From positions 143,681,143 to 143,745,142 of the forward strand of contig CM041292.1 in the NCBI GenBank assembly GCA_023052935.1: a DNA stretch of 64,000 bases. Reading direction: 5' to 3'. This DNA comes from Piezodorus guildinii. Lineage: Eukaryota; Arthropoda; Insecta; Hemiptera; Pentatomidae. Each line of letters begins with the position of its first letter. Position 1 is the stretch's first letter. Positions 13,201 to 22,500 of this stretch are shown piece after piece. The position numbers and the translations under genes are program-made. The notes beneath the pieces were generated by a model. It had not been told where the DNA came from and did no database searches. It was given only the letters and a program-made list of their open reading frames with translations.

Positions 13201-16200
13201 ATTGAGAAGATGAGAAGGAAGATGATGAGGCATGAGAGGATGAGGCATGCAGAAGGAAGAAGCCAGTGCATCTCAACGTACATGTATAATCAGGTATTAC
13301 ACGCTGGAAGTGGTGAACAGTTTTAGCTACCTCAGGGCCCATATCAATAAAGATGCTAATGAGGATGAGGAGATAAGAGCTAGATTGGTGGCTGAGAATA
13401 AAGCATATTTTGCTCTTATTAAGCTATTCAAAAGTAGATTGCTGAGCAGGACCACAAAAATTAGGCTGTACAAGACGCTTGTTAGACCAGTGACAACATA
13501 TGGATGTGAGACATGAACGTTTAACAAGACTGCTTGAAAGAAAAAAAAATGGACCGATTGAAAGAAAAGTTCTTAGACCGATCTTTGGACCAGTCCAAGA
13601 GTCAGGAAGATCGAGGATAAGGACAAACAAGGAAGTATATCGGCTGCATCAGGAATTAGCAGTGTTCATGTTCGTTTAAGATCCAGCGTCTTAAATGGCT
13701 AGGCCATGTTCACAGGATGGAAGATTCAAGAGCAGCAAAAAGATTATACATGCATGACCCTGATAAGAGTGCGAACGAGAGGAAGACCCAAGACCAGATG
13801 ACGGGACAATGTAAGTGGTGACCTCCGATAGCTAGGAATAACGATAACAATGGCAGAAGATAGAGCACAGTGGGAAGGGCTGGTTGAGCAGGCCAAGGAC
13901 AGCTACATGCGTCTGTTTTGCCAGAAGAAGAAGAAGATTCTCTTCAAACTAGGAAATAGTCAATCATAGATCTCTCTGTCCAATCTGGCACTTCTTTAGT
14001 ACAGTTATGAGGGTCTCGGTGGGGAAACAGCATTATTAATAACAAGGTTTGAGACGATATAGGGATTATTTGCTATGCCCAAACTCAGAATTATTCCTCT
14101 GTTATCATTAAGTTTGGTTCTATCTACATGTGCATCAAAAACTTATGTTCAGCTTTCTCCACTCTTCCATTCAAGTCCCCCAGGATAATTGGCTCACCTA
14201 AAGCATCATAAATTTCTTTCTGTAGCTGGTCAAAGAATGTTTCCTTCTTGGAGACCGCTGCAAAATCATTTGGACCATATGCAATGATATTTGTCCAAAG
14301 CTTTGTTATGAGACATAAAATAAATATAAATTTAAAGTATAATAAAGTACTGTATAATTGTTCAAAAATTAAAGATCATAGATATAAATTAAAAAAATAG
14401 AAGTTCTAGCAAATCTCTCATGTATAAATCCTGACCAACCAGAAAGACAAAACACAAAGAAATCCCACCAATACCTGAAATAATGATCTCACTTGCACAT
14501 GGTGTACTTTAGGATGAAAACTTATTACAGCTTGCCACTAACTATAGATGAATACTGTAATGTTAAGCATTTTTGTCTCCATTTTGGATTACATATCAAC
14601 CAAAACCTAGTTAAAGATCCTACAATTCAGCAGAATTTAAAAACAATTAGGCAGCCAACATAACACTTTTATGCTGTTGTAAAAGAAGAATTTAGAAAGA
14701 AGATAGAAGGAGATGGTCGGGAAAAAAATAAATAAAATTAAATAGTATTAAATGTTAATTGCCAAAACTGCTACCAAAAATGGATTGTCTGAAAAATAAT
14801 ACTGAATTTTGGCTTAAAAAGAAAAAAGACATGTTTAGAAGTGATAAACTCCAAAAATGCTTTATCTAATTAAATCCCACTTTTTCTAAGAAAGTCCCTT
14901 TGTCCATTAATTTGTTTGTCATGATAATAGTAATCCAGGTGTCTAAAAAATGATAATCTGCAGGCTTGACTTCCACGAGCTCCTTTATCTTCAATGCTGA
15001 AGTTGAACCGTTGAACAGGGCACACCATTGTCGGGCAAATACTCAGAAAAACAAAGTACTGAGTACTATAATCAAAATAATCCTCACTGCGAAGTACAGT
15101 ATATTTTGTACTTTGGAGCGCTTGATTTCTTTGAGTACTTGATTATTTTCTTATATGAGGTTCTCAGAGTAAAGTATATTACTTGCATATATTAAGTACG
15201 GGTTTTCATCCATTTTGAGTTATATTAATAATTTATTTAGGCCATCTTTTTTTTCATGTTATCGATTTTAAAATCAATTAATTTAATCTCACAGGATAAC
15301 ATCGATATAGGGGTCAGTTATTGTTTTTTTTTACTAGTGAAATCACATGGTACTATCGATTTTAAGACCACACGCTTGCGCATCAAGAATTTTTTCTATC
15401 CTACACCCAAAGTCGCAGGAGGTTCAAACCGGGTAGATGGTCCTATCATATTTTGTTAAATTTTCCAACCAAAATTATAAAAAAGTTTACATCCCTTTTA
15501 AAGGATGAAATAACTAAGGGTTTTTTACACCTTTCAAAAAATTTTAAAGCCATCAGCCGGGTTTGAAAGCGTGAAAATAAGGATATAATAAAAAACCTTA
15601 ATAACTCATTAAACCTTATAAGGATCACCAGTGGTGATAGGTGGCTAGCATAGCAGCTATCTACGCCCAAGGTCGAGAGTTCAAACCCAGCAGATGGTCT
15701 AGGAATCCTTAAGAAAGTAATTAATTTATTTTTTAAGTGAGGTTATTTCATCCTTCAAAAAGGATATAAAAAAAGATATAATTTTGGCTGAAAAATAAAC
15801 AAAATATGATAGGACCATCTGCCGGCTTTGAATCCGTGACTTTAGGCATAGAATGCTGCTTAGCTAGCCAAGTCACCACAAGTGACCCTTACACTAGATT
15901 TAATAAAGGTTGTGGCATACCTGGCAGATGGCTTCTATGATTTTTTATGGGGATGGAAATAATTTATTTTGTTTTTTAGAGATGTAAAAAAACATAAAAT
16001 TTTGGTTGGAAAATTAAACAAAATATAATATGACCGTCTGCCGGGTTTGAACCAGCAACTTTGGACATAGAATGCTGCATGCTAGCCACGTCACATCAGG
16101 CAGTCCTTAAGAGATTTAATAAGGGGTTAAGGATTTTTTAAGGGAGTAAATAACCATTAGGTATTTTGTCCTTCGAAAGAGATGTAAAAATATATAAATT

Positions 16201-18926
16201 TGGTAAAAAAAAAAAAAATATGATAAGAGCCTTCTTCCGGGTTTGAGCCCCCAACCTTGAGCATAGATGGCTGCTATGTTAGCCACGTATCACCACTGTT
16301 GACCCTTAAAAGGTTTAATAAGTGGTTAAGAATTTATATTACATCCCTGTTTGCGCTTTCAAATTCGGCAGACGGCTTATCTACCCGGTTTGAACCTCCT
16401 GCAACTCTGGACATAGAATAGAAAAAAACCTCTAATAAATTATTAATAGACCTCAAAATGGATGAAACCCGTATTTAATATATGTAGGTAATATATTCTA
16501 CTCTGGCGACCTTATCTAAAAAAGTAATCAAGTACTTAAAAGTATAAAAATAATGCTGAGTACTGTACTTCGCAGTGAGCATTTTTTTTATTACAGTACA
16601 CAGAATTTTTTTTTCCTGTGTATTTGCCCAACACTGGGGCACTCCTCAAAGCTATCCTCACTCCTGACATGATCAATGTTTCTGGCTATCTGAGCCCTAT
16701 TATAAATTTTAAAATAAAATTATACTAATATCACATGTTTACATGTTAGTAAAGACTGAATTATTTCTAGGAAGCAAAATGCTACAGAGGTAAACAAACA
16801 TTATCGTCTGGAAGAAGTATAAGTATATAATAAGATAGAATTATATAAGAAGAAGTATATAATACAAATAATTAATCTAATAAACGTAAACATAAAATAT
16901 AAAGGATTGAAAAAAAAAAATCAAAAAAAAAAATCGTGCATTATTTTCTGGCCAATATAAAAACCATAACAAACATTATTTTTCTTTTTTTGTTCATTTG
17001 TGGTATAAATTACATCTAATGAATAGAAATATTGTGTGTAAACGTAAAATGAAAATATTATACTAGATATGATATTATATAGTAATATGATATTAGTATT
17101 ATCACTTTTATATAAAAATAATTTTTAAATTTAATTTGGAAAAATTAAATAATTCTGGAAAAAGTCTGGTTTATATAAGATCCGCCCCCATATGAACAAC
17201 CTAGGTCTAATAAAATTGATAGCATTCATTAATGAGGATGCATAAAATAATAAGAAACATACATAAAAACAATCCTGTCATCATAACTGAACCATCAAAT
17301 ATAAATGTCAAATTAATGTTGTTTCTTATCTGTGGCTACACATTTGATTAATTAAATTTAAATGTAATAAACTTAAGTATAATACTTATAGTAACAAAGT
17401 CAAAAGCTGAAAAATCTATAATACAAAATAGATTGTTCTAGATTAAGTAACAGTTAATATGAGCAAAAATTAAGTTTCTTGCTAGCACCGATATGAAAAC
17501 AAATAGTAATATCAAATATGAAAAAAATAATAGGATACGAATAAAAAAGAAAATAACCATAACAAACATATGTACCAATTATAATATAAAATACAGACAT
17601 CTCTAGAATAAATTAGAAATATTTCATTCGCTACTGACCTATCTATTTTGCACTTTAAATACTAAAACAACAACAATTAGAACCAATGGAATGAGAGATA
17701 GAAAAGGTTTGAATAGCTAAGATATTCAGTTATTACATCAAGTTTCTTATTTAAACATCTTTTTAATGTTAACTAGTGGTAAAAATCAAAGAAAGGATAA
17801 CTGATACACAAATAAGACCAAGGGATCACTTGAAACTACTACAATATACCATTAAGTACAAATCAATGATAAAATAAATGGATTTGATTTACATAACACA
17901 GACTAAGCTGGACTGACGGACTAGCTCCACAATAATCTCCAATATATATTTTAAACAACTGCTTCTTAGAAAATAAAATAAGTTAAAGTTGTTATTAAAT
18001 ATAGTTATATAATTGTATTAGAGAATTTTATAAATTGTATTGGGAGCACACTATCTATATCCATATAATTATCATGAAGTGAATATACCATGTTGTCGAA
18101 GAAGGCCCATCTAACTAATTTGTATAAACCTTAAATGCTTTTATTATAAGATCCCCATATGAAATGTCATTTAAAGTTTTTTGTTTCGAAAATCAGTTTA
18201 TATTTTGTTTTTCTGATTATTCTTGTTTTATATTATAATTTCAATAGCTCTTGAATATTATTAACTTTAGCTTTAATATTTATAAAACTAAACTGTCATA
18301 TTTATATAATTTAACAATGTATTAAGATAATCAACTTTAAAATACCATTTTGACAAATACGTAACTCTTCTGAAAGATGAACTAAAGAAGAGCAAAAATA
18401 CATCAATTATTCCTCAAGTTTAGCCATAAAGAGAAAAGAGTGCATCAGTTTAACCATGTACATAAATAATACATCAGGTAAGTTGTTTGAAAATATCTCC
18501 CGAGATAATGCTAAAGTTCTGATAAATACTACAATTTACTGATAATAAATTATATTCACTTAAAAGTTAAAATAGGTAGATTAAAAAACTTAGGATTTTA
18601 AATATAACTGTTAATGGATTCATTCATTGATCACTCTTAAAAAGCAAGTTAAATGTGGTGCAATAGTTTGATAAAACTATTGTGGACTAAGTTGAAGAAT
18701 TATTACTCAGTTCCACTTGAAGATGAACCAAATCTTTATAATATTTTTATAATAACATAACTAATGGATAACTTTCGGTAAAACATGAAATATAGATTCT
18801 TGCTAATAAATAAAAAAAAAAAAAGTTTGACTACCTTGCAGCCGTGTTTCTCAGTCTTTTACTAAAATGTCTTTCATCATCATCAGGTCCCATTTCTGTC
18901 GCTAATCTTCTTTTTGAGCGTGGCAT
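1219..18926 (-). CDS. DCUN1D5: DCN1-like protein (DCUN1D4/5 type), cullin neddylation co-E3
   Basis: Coding exons, all minus strand, are 18835-18926, 7779-7882, 6693-6837, 6237-6345, 4806-5013 and 1219-1289: 729 nt, 242 aa. Every junction has GT..AG and keeps phase; the codon split at 4806/1289 restores the W of an AWPV motif. The start is the first ATG after an in-frame upstream TAG. The short basic N-terminus (MPRSKRR) is followed by the PONY/Cullin_neddylation domain from about residue 44 to near the end. Diagnostic strings are [24 protein letters not shown]-like [31 protein letters not shown] and [20 protein letters not shown]. Known family role: binds cullins and the N-acetylated NEDD8 E2 and speeds cullin neddylation, mostly in the nucleus. 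Length fits human DCUN1D5 (about 237 aa). The DCUN1D4 versus DCUN1D5 assignment is uncertain; insects often have one gene for both. Introns 1 and 5 carry transposons. Confidence 0.95.
1640..2600 (-). mobile_element. Decayed CR1/L2-type LINE reverse transcriptase fragment
   Basis: Read on the minus strand, several frames give a broken reverse transcriptase. The catalytic box [10 protein letters not shown] lies near 2351-2380. Toward lower coordinates come a [17 protein letters not shown] motif, typical of the block after the catalytic box, and then an ELKWL..SIPLLYH segment at about 1900-1950. That last part matches the layout of the better preserved LINE C-terminus at 25258-25605. Stops and frameshifts are frequent, so it is dead. 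It lies inside intron 5 of the DCUN1D-like gene in the same orientation as that gene. The clade call rests on motif order only. Confidence 0.6.
2703..2795. repeat. Interspersed repeat, uninterrupted copy
   Basis: This stretch begins gtctgttggccagacat and includes a ttgttct.aagggacc block followed by a T-rich tail. The same sequence recurs at 43358-44045, where a 571-bp insertion splits it. The gaagggac core also resembles the 3' tail of the LINE ending near 25980. It is probably the end of a transposable element family; the class is not certain. Confidence 0.55.
3441..4274 (+). mobile_element. Decayed mariner-type transposon
   Basis: Short terminal inverted repeats of the form tggggtgagtaa lie at 3441-3452 and, inverted, at 4263-4274. 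Between them, plus-strand frames give mariner transposase scraps in order: an N-terminal helix-turn-helix end ([15 protein letters not shown], about 3750-3795), a [17 protein letters not shown] segment (about 3885-3930), a [27 protein letters not shown] third catalytic block with a stop (about 3990-4070), and a C-terminal [21 protein letters not shown] segment (about 4110-4180). At about 834 bp it is shorter than the usual 1.3 kb. The central region with the first two catalytic aspartates is missing or unrecognisable. It lies in intron 5 of the DCUN1D-like gene. Confidence 0.75.
5408..5490 (+). mobile_element. 3' tail of an RTE-type LINE
   Basis: This short fragment reads as [12 protein letters not shown] followed by gaggaaggaaaagaagaag. 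It matches the 3' end of the RTE element at 35338-37644, which has a NRDAWQRWIEAL-like stretch, then ggaggaagataaagaagaag. It is therefore a severely 5'-truncated copy of the same family ending in a GAA-rich tail. Confidence 0.6.
5780..6000 (+). mobile_element. LINE C-terminal fragment
   Basis: The plus-strand frame 5789-5986 contains [20 protein letters not shown] followed by NPLVSNL and RRWPRDLL. This resembles the region after the reverse transcriptase in Jockey-like LINEs (an I/LH.DL.IP.V pattern, then HPNPL..NL and RRLK..DLL). No catalytic motif is included. It is flanked by unassigned intronic sequence. The class assignment is by motif memory only. Confidence 0.4.
7040..7350. repeat. 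Diverged interspersed repeat, copy 1
   Basis: Blocks shared in order with 48280-48620 include aatcaaaa.tgtt, ttttgagaaaat.c..aaaggtg.aaaatg, a gaaattt block and aaaatgttcacaat.gcaa. The two copies are diverged by substitutions and indels but collinear over about 300 bp. No coding capacity was recognised, so it is an old, unclassified repeat family. Confidence 0.45.
9840..10190 (+). mobile_element. RTE-like reverse transcriptase fragment (+)
   Basis: A reverse transcriptase catalytic box [13 protein letters not shown] is encoded near 9868-9905. After a frame change comes the 70-codon frame 9903-10115 with the downstream block [20 protein letters not shown] (the YLG motif followed by helices). 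No endonuclease or 3' end is attached. It is preceded by a G10 run at about 9831-9840. It sits directly beside a minus-strand LINE fragment, which suggests a junction between two separate insertions. Confidence 0.6.
10195..14310 (-). mobile_element. Decayed minus-strand LINE, split by a later RTE insertion
   Basis: Two minus-strand pieces of one LINE flank the plus-strand element at 11468-13936. The right piece (13952-14310) encodes endonuclease residues, reading [11 protein letters not shown]...[13 protein letters not shown] then [12 protein letters not shown], where the GDLN/GDFN motif is typical of AP-like endonucleases. The left piece (11467 down to about 10195) encodes reverse transcriptase residues, including [10 protein letters not shown] then [20 protein letters not shown], the GFR..RS block. 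Order and orientation agree with a single element interrupted between its endonuclease and reverse transcriptase domains. Stops are frequent. The clade is probably RTE-like but not secure. Confidence 0.65.
11468..13936 (+). mobile_element. RTE-type LINE with internal deletions, 15-bp target duplication
   Basis: The insertion is bounded by a 15-bp direct repeat, attctcttcaaacta, at 11453-11467 and 13937-13951. It ends in a GAA-rich tail (agaagaagaagaag). Plus-strand frames give an AP-endonuclease start ([11 protein letters not shown], about 11655-11690, then EIVAVQEV), later NAQIGRG and NNQIDHMLI, then the linker and early reverse transcriptase ([41 protein letters not shown], to about 13200). 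The C-terminal part follows immediately ([41 protein letters not shown]). The segment with the catalytic YADD box is absent near 13215, and there are also stops and frameshifts. It could not transpose on its own. It lies in intron 1 of the DCUN1D-like gene, antisense to it. Confidence 0.85.
15026..16636. mobile_element. hAT-like non-autonomous element carrying tRNA-like units
   Basis: Ends are inverted: cattgtcgggcaaatac at the left, and on the opposite strand at the right cagtgttgggcaaatac. The CAGTGTTGGGCAA form is common in hAT transposons. The inverted similarity extends with gaps for about 220 bp inward. Flanking 8-mers are gggcacac (15018-15025) and gggcactc (16637-16644), 7 of 8 matching, as expected for hAT 8-bp duplications. 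The interior has no transposase. It holds repeated about 100-bp units with a B-box-like ggttcaaaccc and an A-box-like tggctagcatagc. B-box-like sites lie at 15421 and 15679 (plus) and 15821, 16043, 16239 and 16385 (minus), with short T-rich linkers. A related lone unit lies at 32190-32335. Confidence 0.7.
16637..18834. other. Intronic DNA without recognised features
   Basis: This 2.2-kb end of intron 1 of the DCUN1D-like gene is very AT-rich. I found no open frame with family resemblance, no terminal repeats and no clear copy of the repeats seen elsewhere in the window. Confidence 0.4.
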
Positions 18927-19539
18927 GTCAATGTGGATAGTTGAATTCTAAAATAACCTAGGCCAATTTATGGACTAATGAATATAAGATTTAAAAAAAG
19001 CTATACTACAACACCTAACATTATACTTACTTCAATTAAATTCCAGGATATTTTTTAAACATTTCATGATTTTTAGATTAATAAGTCTAGTAAACGCTTT
19101 TGGTTAATTTTAACTTTAAGATTTCGATAATATAGAAAAACTGAAAATGATCAAAATATGTTACAAGAAAAATAAATTAAAAAAAATATGTTTGTATCTT
19201 AAATCTTGTAGGTTTTTCTAAAAGTCTGAGATGTATTGACTCACTGAATTTGAGGATAATAAATCATTTTTACATCTGAACAGAGGCCAGATGAAGTATC
19301 ATATACATTAAGCCAACGCCGGGGACATTTACGCCTCAAAATGTGCTTTAAGAACCTTAACAATAAGTATAACAATGCAAATAACTCCGCCCAAGTAGAG
19401 TTTTAATCCTAACCTGCTGAGGGAATTTTGGTTTACAAGTGTTCTCCCCTAGAGGTGCCCGTGTAGCACTGTCTGTTGATAACAGTTGCTATCGTATTAT
19501 CACTACTTTATTTATTTTTGTTTTTATTAATAAATTATT
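18927..19539. promoter_or_regulatory. Probable bidirectional promoter, DCUN1D / TTC7
   Basis: The interval lies between two divergent start codons: DCUN1D-like at 18926 on the minus strand and TTC7 at 19540 on the plus strand. The part at about 19305-19500 is less AT-rich than its surroundings and includes aacgccgggg, ctccgccca and aggtgcccgtgt. This suits transcription starts in opposite directions. No TATA box can be assigned with confidence. Untranslated first exons were not resolved. The promoter role is inferred from geometry. Confidence 0.55.
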
Positions 19540-22500
19540 ATGACAACGAAGAGTAATAAAGGAATTAGACTTGAAACGGACATCGAAAAATGTCGAGAAG
19601 AAGGAAATTGGAAGAAAGTTATCGAATTATCAGATCAGTTAAAACTTAAAAACAGTTTGCAAGGTAAAATTGTATTTGTTATTATCACCAATTTTGATTT
19701 GTTAAATGATCCCAAAAAAAAAAAAAAAAAAAAAAAAATCTTTTTGGAAAAGTAAATTTATTTTCATGTTAATTATTTTGCTAAAGTATTAATTAGTATA
19801 GTTTGCTTAAAGAGCCTCATTTAATATTCCATTTCATTCTGACAAATCTATAATTCAAGCTATATTGTAATTTTAAAAAATATATAAATAAGGTTAGTTA
19901 GTTGTTAGTATTATTTATTATTAAATCATTTTCCATCAGTGACCATGATTTCCTTGACCCACTAGTCATTATAGGGAGGTGTAATTAAATGAGAATAACT
20001 TTTCATGTGACATCAATTGAATTAACATTAAAAAAAAAAAAAAAAAAATTAAATCAATTTATTGAATGGAATAACTTCTTACCAATAAGTTGTCACGTTT
20101 TTAAACTTATTTATTTATTACTTACTTATTGTCTGTAGAAAAAGCTAAATTGTGATTAAACTTAATATAATGTATAACTATATGAATGAATGAAGCGCTG
20201 TAAAATATCCATACAGTACCTATAGGTCTATACAGTACTAAGTTGAAGAGAGTCCATTTCCTTGTTTAATCAAGTGTCACTTTTTATTTTCTACTTTTAA
20301 ATCTGTCATAATTATTGAAGGTGACACCCAAAAAATTTTTGTAGTTTTTCTTTTGTTCTTTTTTCTTTTCTGGTTTCAAGTATTTATTGTGTCAACCAGA
20401 ATACTTATTTTAAAATGAGATATAGGGACTTCTGTTTATGTTATAGAAAGGATACTTCTAGCAGCAGTTATGGAAAGCAGATTTAGTAAATCTATGAAGC
20501 AGTTTAAAATGTAACTGATACATCCAATTTTAAAAATAATACATTAGAATTAGATTGAAAGCTGAATTGATTTGAACTGTTTTGTAAATATTATCTACAT
20601 AGCTTATAACAGGCATAAAACTGAATTTGTACCAACTAAGAATGTTTTTTGTGACTAAATTATGGATTATTTACAATTTTATTTATAATTATTCGCATAA
20701 TAGTTCTATTTTTGGTCTGAGCTTTTCAGAATCTCGTTTGGGTAGAATACCATTTTTCTAAACGCTCAGCTTCATTTCTAGTTACCAAACCATTGGATAA
20801 ATAATAGTGATTAAATTAGGTTAGATGTTTGTCATGTGATATATGTATAAATAGCCTTGGACCTAGAAATGGTACAGATCGCTTCCATGTACTGAAGCCT
20901 AAAACCTTCATGAGCTGTAGTAGTATTTATTTATTTTTTTTTATTGATGTACGAGTCTTGTAAGCATAAGTGTTATACATATGAGTTAATTAACAAATGT
21001 CGTGTAGCCATAAGCTAACCACCGCTTCTGCTCCTCAAAGGTGTATGTATGTATTCTACTTGAACCAGAAATGAAACATTTAGTCCTCGGAAGGAATCGC
21101 TTTTTATTTATATGCATTGTAAAACAGAATTTTCTCAAACCTGCCTTTTTGAATTTCTCAGTCTTAAGAACTAGTCTCCAACTTTCTCAATATTCCACCA
21201 CTTTTTCAGTGAAAATAAATACTTCCTAATATTTATATTTACTTATTTATTTCATACAATTCATTATTTACTCTTTTTTTTATCTCTTTAAGGTCCATTG
21301 TGTAATTTTTTATTGGGTGAAGGGAAATTAGAAATTTTCCTGGAGGAGCATCCACCATTAGAATGTAACATAAGTAAAGCTAAGGCAGGTCTGATAGAAG
21401 CCAAAAAATCTCTTTTGATAGCTGCTGGAGAACAAGGAGTTAAAGTGAGTCAGATTTTTTTTGTTAGTCCCTATTTTATATAAATATAAGTTGTGGATGT
21501 AATTAGTTGACCGTTGAGAATTACTGGAAGGAATTAGTCCGGGTGGCCGTCATTAAGTGAAACAACTAAATAGTTTCACCTATTTATTGTTTGCCAACGT
21601 TTCGACCCCCCTTTGTGAGTCATCATCAGGTCTAAAAAGATACAAAAGAAATAAAATTTCAATGACATTCCATACAATATTATATAACCTATTGAGCTAG
21701 AGAACGTCGGTATTAAAATATAACAGAAGAACTATATATGTAAAAAAACTTAATTAAAATACAATGACTATAGTATAATAATGAAAGTGTTATACCAAAA
21801 AAAAAAAAAAAACAAAAAAAAAAAATTGTTAAACACAGATATCAATAATTTACATGAAATATGAAACAAAAAAACAAAACAATAATAATAAAAAACAAAA
21901 CAATATATATGTGGGATAGAGTTTAATATGTGGTGGGGCTATATGTGGAGGAGATGCATTGTTTAAACTCTTATTAAGTAGCATATTTTCTCAATCTATC
22001 CCACTATATATATTGTTTTGTTTTTTATTATTATTGTTTTTTTTTATTTTTTTTTATTTTAGGTATCCATATAACTCTATATATGTATTTATTTTGTTTT
22101 GTTTATGTATTTAAAATTTTCTAAATGTCTTCACTATTCAATTTATTCCAACCTCTATTTATGTTTATTTAACTTTTTTTCTTTTTTTTTTTTAGTGTAT
22201 TTTACAATGTTCCATTATTATTTTACTTTTTATTTTTATTTTTTCCACCCTGTTATCTTTGATACCTTTAACAGAATTAGGGATAATTTAGTTGGGAGGT
22301 ACAGTCAGTTTTTTCTCCATATACATCTTCCATCACTGTTCTTACTATTATACAAGTGATATTTCAAGAATGAATTATAAAAAAAAAAAAAAATTATCCT
22401 GTATCATTATTATATTATTATTATCATATGTTAAATTTCATTGATTCTTTGTATGGTAGTATTAAGAATTTTATTCAATGTTGTCCATAAATACGGTATG

